NCBI RefSeq assembly: GCF_964340395.1
Contig: NC_135549.1
Span: 18,182,342 to 18,246,341 of the forward strand
Source: Glandiceps talaboti
Taxonomy: Eukaryota; Hemichordata; Enteropneusta; Spengelidae
Length of the DNA stretch: 64,000 nt
Direction: 5' to 3'
The notes below the pieces were generated by a model. That model was given only the letters and a program-made list of their open reading frames with translations, was not told the origin of the DNA and made no database searches. Shown here one piece after another: positions 27,074 through 38,090 of the stretch (position 1 is its first letter; each line of letters opens with the position of its first letter). The position numbers and the translations under genes were made by a program.

Positions 27074-28008
27074 CAACGTGGCAATTTATAATTTTCTACG
27101 GTTTACATAGAAAATGAATTGTTTTTATGATATATGATATTATTTTTTAAGTATTACAGCTTACAAAAAGCAAAAAGATTACACAAGTTACCAAAATCCC
27201 CCCTCACCCACACTCGTGTGTTCATCTCCAAATATCACCATCTGTGTTGTTGGCACTCTCCATGTCGATCGATAAAAGGGATCTTTACTTTTATTCAATT
27301 ATTATATTTAATATCGTCGTTTTATCAAAACTCTCTATGTTTGACTCTGAAATTCTGTGAGTTAACAGTTTCCGTTTCCATAGAAAAACAATTTGAAATT
27401 TGTATATATGACCAGTCTTTGGTTTTTGTAGTGTCCATTGTAAAAGAGAAGAGTCTTTGACTATCAGACTATCGACTATTCCACTTTTTATTAGATTCGA
27501 CATCACTTACCAAGCTTCAAGTTTAACCCACTTTACAATAACGATCAAATTACATATAGACAAATATAATTTCTTAAATAAAATCGTAAAAACACGACAA
27601 TCCAGTACATCAAGACATCAATACCATATGCAAGCCAAGATGCACATGTTTGAACAGAAAGTATGGATTTATATGGTCATTCTACGTCAGTCACCACAAT
27701 GTGTGTCTACATCATTGATTCTGTGATGTTCGAAATACGTGTCACAGAGTGCAGCTGTTTGCCAATTTGCACTGGTATAATTATATCAGTTACACTCATG
27801 ACAAAAAAGGGGTTTTGTCACTCAGCTTCGACCCATACAGTGATAAGGTCCCTTTGGGGGGTCACATGTTTCTCTTGGCTAAATGAAGAAACAATTACTG
27901 TGGAATAAAATATGTAATCATTGTCACACCATACAAATTATTAGACTAAGTTTACTTTTTCTATGAAAAATGAAATCTTGTCAAAACACAAGGCCTGCTA
28001 CATTTATA

Positions 28009-28041
<33 letters not shown>

Positions 28042-28184
28042 CACACACACACACACACACACACACATGCACGCACGCATGCACGTGCACATACACACAC
28101 ACTCACACACACACACATGCACGCACGCATGCACGTGCACATACACACACACTCACACATGTACACACACGTGCACACACACGT

Positions 28185-28236
<52 letters not shown>
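28009..28236. repeat. (CA)n array with internal 50 bp duplication
   Basis: CA repeats with a complex block (ATGCACGCACGCATGCACGT, then GCACATACACACACACTCAC) present twice about 50 bases apart, followed by pure (CA)n. Confidence 0.96.
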
Positions 28237-28237
<1 letters not shown>

Positions 28238-28385
28238 AGGAAATTAAGTCGAACCAGCGTCCCTTGTATTCTATTCAGAGTACTCTAGCCAGCTGAGATA
28301 TTATGCATCAACTGGTAAATTTGTGTGTTGTTCTGGTGTGTACATTTTCTATTCCCCAACTCTGCATTAACCAGGCCAAGTGTAT

Positions 28386-28875
28386 AAAAATTAGAAGTAG
28401 CAAGATTTAGTAGCATAACAAATAAATTAATTTGCATTGTTATTAAGATAAAATCAAACTACTTCATATTGTAGTGGAAGTAAAAGTCAATTCACGGAAT
28501 GTTACATAAAATGACAGTGTGCAAAGGTCTCTCAGAGATGGCATATATAAAAACCAGAAGGCTATAAATAGAAGTAGCAAGATGTATCAAATAAATAACC
28601 TTGTGCTGTTGTTAAAATAAAATCAAACTACTTTAATTTTGTAATGGCAGCAAAAGTTGTTTACAACAGAAGAACGAGTGTGCAAAGTTCTGTAGGAGAC
28701 GACGTCACATGTTATAAAACTAGAAAGTGAAAGATTTAGAAGCACAATAAATACATTATTTTGTGCTGTTGTTATTAAAATAAAATTAAACTATTTATAA
28801 CTATTGTAAAGAAAGCAAAAGTTAATTCACAACAGAAAAAGGCAGTATGCAAAGTTCTATACTATAGAAGGCTTG
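28386..28875. repeat. three-copy tandem repeat, unit about 160 bp
   Basis: Three diverged copies starting near 28386, 28559 and 28721. Each holds TAGAAGTAGCAAGAT or a variant, AATAAATWMATT, TTAARATAAAATCAAACTA, GCAAAAGTYAATTCA and GTGTGCAAAGTTCT. No coding potential is seen. Confidence 0.85.
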
Positions 28876-29096
28876 CGGTATTGACAGCACACGGATCATA
28901 GTCGGCAGTATAGTGAGCAGTTGCCTGGCAACAAGCTAGTTGGACTACACCGATGATTGATGGTCGATAAACGGCTGAGCTTCCGGTATGAAACCTTTAG
29001 CTTTACCAGATTTTACTTTACTGAAAGGAATAAACATATTGTATGAAAGTTAGATATTTAACAGGGTACAGAAGACAGGGGACGTTGGTCAATGGC

Positions 29097-29122
29097 GGGG
29101 GGGGGGGGGGGGGGGGGGGGGG
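29097..29122. repeat. poly(G) tract, 26 bases
   Basis: An uninterrupted G run in the spacer, one of several in this window. Confidence 0.9.
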
Positions 29123-30369
29123 AATCTTCCATAGTGGACATTGGGCATGATGGCTAATGGACATGGGTTTTGAGTGAAAAGTTAATCTGGAAACGGTAGC
29201 TGTTTACCAACTTTTTTGGACCAAGGACATTTTAGGATACCAAGTTTGTATTTGTCGTTCCTAGTTCAGTATAAATTTATATAAAAGGAGTATTTCGTTC
29301 ATTTGTGTGCAAAGTAAAATTTCCTATGAAGTACCATGTCATGATAAACCTTTGAAATATTGTTGGTGATATTCAGATATTATTATATCACCTGTATAGG
29401 ACAGGCTCATCTCAGAATTGTCTGTTTGTAATTAAGTCTCTCTATGGATAATGACAAACTCGGTGTTCAATGTCATCCAATATGGCCATTATATACATTT
29501 TAAAAAATATTATGGATTATATAGAATTGGCAGCTTTATGTATCCGATGACCTATGTGATAATAGTGATGTTGTTTGTGAGGTCTATCACTATACAGTGA
29601 AAATAATGGGGTTCAATATTCAATACTCTGTGTCTGTATATTTCAGTAAAAGTGCTGGTAGAGAGATAACATTTGAAATGGCTTTTAGATTGAGAGATCA
29701 TCAAATTTAATTTTGATTAATATCACAATAAATATTAAATATGTATCAATAATTAACTTCCTGAGCTCTTGATCTTGGGGCAGTTGTCCGGGAAAGAGGG
29801 AGGAGGCAGTTAGCAGTTGTCATATGGGGGCAATTCTATGGGGGAGGGGGGGGGGGACAATAGCTGCTTTTTATTTTGTGTGATTTTGACTTTGACACGT
29901 GTGAGTTTTTGTGAACTTTTTGTTTTTCAGAGGGGGGGCGGGGGGGGGGGGGGGCAATTGCATGGAAGGTGGTTGCCATGGAATAGTCAGCTTTGGATAG
30001 TGTCCATGGCTTGATTTTAAAAGTCAGTTTATTTGTGAAAGTCACATCAACATATTACAGTACCAGATACTTAGACCATTGAAAACATACAAAATGTATA
30101 CCGTCTGGAGCATTCCCACCCTTCACAGCTATTGTACAAAATTAACATACACCAAATTACTGGTTATCATAGTACAATTCATATTGCAAACCAAAGGTAT
30201 AAACAGATATTAAGGGATATTTCATTCAACTTTTATTGTTTCCAGAAATTGTCAAATGATGTGTATGTTTTCCATTGTTTGTTATTTCCAGGTAACATAA
30301 CATGTGTCCATGTTAACAGATCATTATATATAGAGATGTTGAACATTCAGGTTGAAAGTATTCATAAAT

Positions 30370-30975
30370 ACACAGAGATGACAACATAGCAACAGACAAC
30401 ACAGATATATGACAACATAGCAACAGACAACACAGATATATGACAACATAGCAACAGACAACACAGAGAGATAACATAGCAACAGGCAACACAGAGAGAT
30501 GCTAACTATAGCAACAGACAACAACAAAAGTTGACAACATAACAGACAACACAGAAAGGTGATTAACATAGCAACAGAAAACAGAGAAAGATGATAACAT
30601 TGCAACAGACAACACAGAGGGATAACATAGCAACGGACAACACACAAAGATGACAACATAGCAACAGACAACACAGAGAGATAACAACATAGCAACAGAC
30701 AACACAGCGATGTAACATTCCAACAGACAACAGAGAGATGACAACAGAGCAACAGACAACAGAGAGATGATTACATGGCAACATACAACACAAAAAGATA
30801 ACAACATAGCAACAGACAACAGAGAGAGAACAACATAGCAACATACAACATGAAGAGATGATAACATGGCAATGGACAACATAGATGACATATAGAAGAA
30901 CACAGAGAAATGACAACATAGCAACAGACGCCACACAAAGATGCATGACATAGCAACAGGCACAACACAGAGACC
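30370..30975. repeat. minisatellite, GACAACATAGCAACAGACAA unit
   Basis: About twenty copies of a 28-33 bp unit, GACAACATAGCAACAGACAA plus CACAGAGAGAT with variation. Minus-strand frames stay open for up to 159 codons and give Cys/Leu/Val-rich text; this comes from a stop-free unit and is not a gene. Confidence 0.95.
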
Positions 30976-33098
30976 ATGCATAATTATGACAAACCAAACC
31001 CAAAATGAATGCTATGGACTAAAGCTTGGTGAGTTTAACAGTGTTATATTTTATTATCAAAAGAATGAAAAATATCAGCCATGGAGGAAAGACAAAATGC
31101 ATGATACCACACAAGGGGAGAATCCCAAAATACCAGTACAGAAATATACATGTGACTAAAACTTCCACCGTATAAGTAAAATGAATGTTGCTATAGTGAT
31201 GGATGCATGATTTGTAAACTTCCACCATGTAAGTACATGTATACCATTTGACTGTTGCTATAGCAACTGCTGTATGTACACAAAGAGGGTGGTGAGATGT
31301 ACTTTCTGTGTCTCTAGAAGAAGCAAGATCAGTCTTCAGAAATAGTCTATGTAAACATGGTCAATATTTTCACAAGACAACATTTGGTTTTACCATAATG
31401 ATGTACCTATAATAGTACAACTGGAAGCGATTACATTTTATAGACTCAGTTCTGCAGTCTTGAAGTAGGGCTTCTAGAATACAGCAATTTGCTCTGGCTT
31501 TTCCCCTACCATGTCTGGCATTGGTCGTATATTAAAATCTAGAATTAGAATCTGAGAATTCCCGCTGCAACGCTGAGTATGGTAATCATGTTTACATTGT
31601 ATACCTCAACCCCCCACCCCCCCCACCCCCGACCCCCCAACCCCGCCCGAGTTGGTGATGCTATTGACGTCTTCTCACAGTGGGAAGAATTAAAAACCCA
31701 ATAAAATTCACACGTTTCTGACTGTAGTTTCATTAAAGCAGTAGCTCTTTTAGCAAAATACCAGGCGTGGTAGAGGAAAAGTGAGAGCCCCAAACTCCCA
31801 GCATGTCTGGATTCTAAGCTGTGATTCTGCCAACAATGTTGTTTTTGTATCCATGGAGATACAATGCCTGTGTGTCACTATTTCTGGTTCAAATCTTGTT
31901 ATAGATCAGTTACATCAAGTCCACGCCTAGGACTAATTTGACTCAGTGCACATCATTTACGATGTAATAATTTCATCATTCTAAAAACTTTGATATTCAT
32001 TTGGAGTGCAAGAATTATGTCAAAAAGTACAGTTTCTTTTCTCATCATAGCAGGTGCTAATTTTTTTTGATTACTTTCTTGGTGCAACACAGGTTTCCGA
32101 TAGAATTAAAAATGTTTCAGATAGAATTAAAATAATTTCTTTGCAGACATTGTATTTTCGCTATTAAAGTATAAAGTGAAATCTCAACGTCAAATTAATT
32201 AATTGTTACTAATAACAGTCAATGAAGAACCGTGACCAAAATGGGTTGACTAAAACACACATCTATGATAGGCATGCTTTTTACTGAAAATCGTTGATGA
32301 GAAATTGTTATTTTCTGTCATTTTTGATCTAACAAGCAATGATCATAACTGCAGCACAAAAGCAATGGTATTAAGATTATTTCAAACTATCTACTGCTTT
32401 GCACACACAAATCTCTAAGACTGTATAAAAACACTTCAATACACGATAGTTACACCAAAATAGAGACAATTGTCAAAACTTGATTCTTCTTATAAGAAAG
32501 GATTATTTTGAAAATGAGGTACATGGTACCCAAGTTTGATATCAAACTTTTAGGAAAGAGAAGTGTGTTTTACAGACATACCAATATTACCACACTAAAA
32601 AAAATGTCTACATGGATGAGATTCACAATGTTACATCATTTATCCAGTTATGCAATAAGTCTTTTCATGTTTTATTTTGGGAATGACACACTGGGGAAAA
32701 CAATGTCAGTCGGTATAATGCCCTCACACGCCATTATTGTAATTTCTTTTGTTTTTGTACACAGTTCATCTGTGAACTTTGTTATCTTGATAATGACATG
32801 GTTGCAAAGTATAAGAGTTGTACCCTGTTGAACTTCAAATGATACTTTTCTAATCACTTATTTTTAGCACTGACAGAAATAATGTTATACTGGGTATGCT
32901 GGGAATAAGCATGAGAACATCAAAGTTGCTAGCGATGTGTTGTCACACATTTTCAAAGCGTGCATCAATTTTGAACAAAAAAGTACCACATTATTATATT
33001 ACTATATACATGATGACTTGGATGATCTACAGGGTTTTACTGAATAATGTGACAGAGTCTGGATATGGCGTTATTGCTCAGTAGACAATTTAGTATAA

Positions 33099-33440
33099 GG
33101 CCAAAAAAAAACCCAAAAGAATTGTTTCTGGTCAGGACAGTTTGTCTAAATGGTGTGATGATGCAATTTTTTGTTGTTGTAATTCTCAACAAACTTGTCA
33201 CTCAGTCTACTATTTATAACAGTTACTGTTCTTTAGATTTAGTACTTCAGAGCAAGTGTGTAAGTGGGCCAGATGTCATTTGCTTGTTCATGATTGGCTC
33301 TGCAGGGAGGGTTATTTTTGTGTTTCCCCATGGATCTGCAGACTGCATGGGCTGGACAAACACACAAAAAAAGACCAACATGAGGGTATTTAAGTGATGC
33401 GCGCGCTGACCAGAAACAATTTTTTTTTGGGGGGGGGGCC
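33099..33440. mobile_element. PIF/Harbinger-like MITE, copy B (best preserved)
   Basis: The ends GGCC...GGCC are flanked by TAA on both sides (33096-33098 and 33441-33443). Inner inverted ends are exact: AATTGTTTCTGGTCAG at 33120-33135 and its complement at 33406-33421. A 3-bp TAA duplication with GGCC termini is the pattern of PIF/Harbinger elements. It has no transposase. Confidence 0.85.
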
Positions 33441-35173
33441 TAAAGCTTACATTCCTGCTACATAACATTGTATACAAAATCTTTGTCCTTCAACAACCAA
33501 AAGTTTACCAAAAACATTCCCCACAGAAATGTAATTTTCAAATAAAAATGCTATAATATTGAACGTAGAGTTGTTGAAATGAAAACATATCATATCATAT
33601 TTGAAAATATTGATCTTATAAAATTGGAGTTGTGTATAATTTTGTACTTCTGGACATTTTATCGTACAGGAGATAAATATGCCATCTTATGCAATTAAAG
33701 TCCAAAGTATACGTCAGATTTTTTTTTCCTCTTGAGGGCAAAAAACCAAAAAAAAACATATACTCTAGTATTATATTCCTAGTATGACAAACAAATGGTT
33801 AAAGCTACCTGAGTTTCCAGGATAGTTGACAGGGGTTCCCCATCAAAATTAAGATACAACATATGGAAATCAGTATTTTACCTATAAATTCCTAACTCTG
33901 TACTGGCATTCTCGCAAACCAGAGCTATCATTTCTTGGAAATAAGTAGAGACCTGCTTGTTAAGAACGGTACCGTTTTAGTCGTGGTTGTACTGGGGGCT
34001 ATTCAGATCATTTGTTGACAGGATGGTCAAACAAGTTTACTGCAGTTTAACTTCAAGACTTGGAGAGACAATTCCTGCTTTCATGAAACCACTCCAGGCC
34101 ACCTTTATGATTTTCATAGTGTCCTGGATTGCAGACTAACAGAAAAGTGTGAGTGAGTGTTGTAGTAACATCCATTTTTTGCATTGTAGTGCCTGGTACT
34201 GTTCCCAAATAATTAAATATCAAATAATAATGATTCTTTGATTCTGGATGATACACGTAAGAAGTTTTATAACAAACTTTTCTGAAACATTTCTGTTGGG
34301 AATTTCATTTTGAAGTCAGAATATTTTTATATTTTTTCTTGGAAATGTAGAGAATTCATGAGTATGAGAACCACTTCAGAAACATTGTTTGCATTGTTAC
34401 TTGTCCTAAAAAGTGTAACTAAGATTAATTTTGCATTATCTTGTATTTCATACAAAGACTTTGTTTGTATTTGTCATATGACAACCTAACAACATTTCTT
34501 TAGAATGAACATAGGGATCATAGCTGTTGTGTTGTGTTTTCTTTATCCAGGTTGCTGAAAACAATGAGACTAAATAACACATCACGGCATCAGGCTTCAG
34601 AACCAATGTACCCTGGTTAAGAACATTAACAAAACTAGACAATAATAGTTTTACTTGAGGCAAACCATACTCAGTATGTAACCACAAAAATAGAAAAAAC
34701 AACAAAAACATCAAAATGTAAAATATAAAATATATGAAAAAAAAATAAGTACATGATAATTATACAAATATGTACCAGAAGTTAAGTAAAAAATTCATTT
34801 TTGAAAAATTCGCTTAAGTTATGATTAATTCACATTACCGGTATTATCAGTTGTTAATTTCAAACACAAATATTTTCAATGTTACACGATTTACACGAAA
34901 AGTTATACAAAAAAGGGACATACAGGATTAACTGGAATCAACAGAGAGACTGAGATAAACTTAGTAGGCATATTCTACCTGTCCTATTTCATTGATTGGA
35001 CTCATTCAAACGATACTCTTCATATTTGACATGTGAATCATGAGGAAAATTTCACTCAGTTGTTTTTCATGTTAATGAAAACAGTGTTTCAGTTTTCTTT
35101 GGTCAGAAAAGGATAACAAACTGATTTTCTACATCTTTTTATACCCTGACGCCAATCCCAATTCTCTTTACCC

Positions 35174-35179
35174 TTTATT
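35174..35179 (-). promoter_or_regulatory. candidate polyadenylation signal, SLC6A8-like gene
   Basis: AATAAA on the minus strand, 127 bases past the stop codon. It is the nearest candidate, but the surroundings are AT-rich. Confidence 0.3.
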
Positions 35180-35305
35180 TTAATCCTCACCCATACCATC
35201 AGAAATTAACACCCCTATTTTCCATGAATGGATCAGCCTCATCCACTGAGAACTATATATGACTAAACCACAGTTTACGTACTACAGGGACTGTGAACTA
35301 GTGAT

Positions 35306-35464
35306 TTAGACTGACCCTGGGTAAGGTGGTGGGCTGTCGTCCATTTCAGGTGGTGTCTGAGTGGTAGCGGTATTGGTTTGAAATGCTGCCATGACAACGC
35401 TGGGTTCAGCGTGTCTATGTATCTGATGGGGTTTCAGCTTTGGTGTGGTCAATATTCTCAGTCT
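35306..35464 (-). CDS. SLC6A8: SLC6A8-like exon 13: C-terminal tail
   Basis: Encodes a 52-residue cytosolic tail, [14 protein letters not shown] to SPPPYPGSV, then TAA at 35308-35306. PPPY (residues 626-629) matches the PPxY consensus bound by WW domains. Confidence 0.92.
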   Translation of the reverse strand, partial: RLRILTTPKLKPHQIHRHAEPSVVMAAFQTNTATTQTPPEMDDSPPPYPGSV

Positions 35465-38052
35465 CTGTATGAAAAACATACAAAATAACACATAGTCAGT
35501 TGAAGTAGTCTAAGTTTGGGCAAACGCTGAACTTTTAAAGGGGCGCATCAGTCTATAACTTGTTTTGATCTTTTGTGTTTACCATATTTTCGTACAGAAA
35601 TATAATATGATATTCTAGCAATTAAAACATGTTGAACGATAGCAACTAGTAGTCAACACATACTTTAATACTGACATTCATCAGAAATTCATTCAGGGTA
35701 TAAAATCATGACATAATTTTTTGGGTACCGATAAATTCAAAAGCCAAGTCCAAAATTCTCAAGTGTATAATTATTTAACTATTATCTTTATGTATTTATT
35801 TATTTATTTTGCAACAAGTGGGATTTGTGTCTTATAAGCCCAAGGGGCTGGATGTGGCAAGTTTTAATAACAATTGTACCAGATCATATAAACAAATGTA
35901 TACTTTTAAGTCAACATAAGTCACGTTAGTAAATAAAATACACAACAACAACATTATCACACCATATATGTCATAGATATATTCACTGTATGTTTTACAT
36001 TTAAAACAGTGACATCCCCAGTACAAAAAAAATTGGGTCTCATTATGAACTTTGCCACTGTAAAATGGAAAGTGTCGATCGGAATTGGCTCACCTCAAGT
36101 ATGCTTCCTTCAGTCAATATCAGTTTGATGATGAAGACAAGGGGTATCATGCTGGCTGATACTATGAGAAAACACCATCCAATTCCTTCAGCCCATAATG
36201 GAAAGTTGTAGTCAGCACCGTATGTCATTGGTGTCCATGTGGCACAGAAAAACAACCAGATTCCCTAATAGAAATAATAACAATAATGATATCATAGAAT
36301 TAGAAGGATTGAGATGAGGTTGAAATTAATACAGTGCTGGTGTCAGATTATATTCTGTCCATTCAAGGGCTAATAATAATAATAATAATAATAATTATAA
36401 TAATGTTGGGTTCTTATATAATGCTTTCCCACACCGTGCTCAAAGCACTTGACAATTATTACCCCTGGCTCGGACCAGAATGGCACAACGGCCCTTCAGT
36501 CTTCCTCAACTTGCAGCCATTTAAGTGCATAGGATTAAAGCCTTCACATTGCAACCTACATCCTACCAGGTCCCCCAATTATACAGCTGGGTTGACTGAG
36601 GCACAGTCGTGGTTCAAATCTTTCCCAAGGACTTTAGCCACTTAGAAACAAACAGCAAGCAGCAACAGGGCTCGAACCTGCGACCTGTGAACTAACAACT
36701 CTGTGAATTCCTAAAAATTATGTCATCAGGAAAAATGTCACTGGAATGTTACGACAAGTTGAGAATACAACCAACTTTTCATGTGTTATTCTTTTTTTTC
36801 AAATGAAGCTATGATATATGCTATCATGACCCTAACCTTCTGTCTGATCCACTCGTTGCTTCTGAACAGCACTCATAGTGGCCAAACTACATAATCTTTT
36901 GTTTTTAACAGAAACATGCATAAATCATCAGCCACAAATCAATTGTGGTCTTCATCTAATAATTACATTCTATACTTACAACTGAGATCAGTGGAGTAAG
37001 GCAGTACCAACAAATGTACATCCACCATTTACCAATCAGCCAGAGCATTCTGGAAATAGGGTGCCATGTTTCTTCAGGAGTGGTTGAGATCATGAACAAG
37101 ATATCCCCAATGAAACGTTTTCCTCCTGGAAATTACGACATTTACAAACTTTTGTTAAAATTCAAGTCAAAATATACAAGAAACAAATTGGCTTGCATTC
37201 ATGAGATATTTTTTAGTCATTTGATGAAAATGTTTGAATATATCACTTTTTTTTAACAAAAGGCTGGCCATACTTTTTGGGTGTAATTAAACAGAAACCA
37301 AGACCTTGCAGTGTACATGTGACTGTCTGTTTACCCTTTTATTTGGTATATTACATGTTATAAATTATACCATAGAGTTGTTTTTGATTATGCATTATGC
37401 CTGTACACCAGCTGGGTTGAGTTATGCCAATGGTGACTAATGGTTAAAGGGGAACACCACTCCACAAAATAGAGACATTTTCATAAACTATAGGTTCTGT
37501 AGAGTCATTTCATGATTTCACATCACCTACATATTAATATACTTGCAATTTCAGAGAAACATCAAGTTGATCTTGTGCCGTTACCTGGTATCTTTGCTCT
37601 GGGCTATTGCATCATGGGAGTCAGCAGAAATATTTATTCATGGTTGAACAATGAATATTCATGAGATGTTTTACACTGAAGGGAATAAGCACTGAGGAGT
37701 CATGAATATTCAGTGTGCAATCATGAATAATTATTTCCGCTAACTCCCATGGTGCAATTGGCCGACAGCAAAGATACACAATAAAGATGCAAGATCAATT
37801 TGATGTTTCTCTGAAAGCCTTTAGAAGTAATGTAAAATCATGAAATGACTCGCCAGAAACCATAGTTTATGAAAATGTTGCTATTTCCAGGGGTGGTGTT
37901 CTCTTTAAGTATGTGTCTATAGATCTAGAATATTATATGATTGCACAAAAATTATCCTCTGCCCAGTAAAAATTATATTACTAGTATATGTCATGAGGTT
38001 CATTGGTATGGGGTGGAGATGAAAAGGAGCAAGTATTTTATTTCATAATTTA

Positions 38053-38090
<38 letters not shown>

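Larger units (their letters stand above)
24904..35305. other. convergent spacer between TKT and SLC6A8-like gene
   Basis: No coding exon is supported in this 10.4 kb. It contains the 3' UTRs of both converging genes and several repeats listed separately (25795-27073, 28009-28236, 28386-28875, 30370-30975, 33099-33440). Poly(G) runs occur at 29097-29122 and about 29931-29954. A C-rich stretch at about 31610-31648 could form a quadruplex on the minus strand. The open frames at 32508-33090 look like chance. Confidence 0.65.

Noticed and set aside
27963-28288. Open frames rich in HTHTHT or CVCVCV
   Set aside because: Readings of the CA array on both strands.
30324-31003. Cysteine/leucine-rich membrane-like proteins on the minus strand
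   Set aside because: The text repeats with the minisatellite unit in three frames, and there is no start context or splice structure.
32508-33084. Open frames of 107 and 62 codons in the spacer
   Set aside because: No recognisable domain, low-complexity hydrophobic text, no splice signals that extend them, and close to the chance length in AT-rich DNA.
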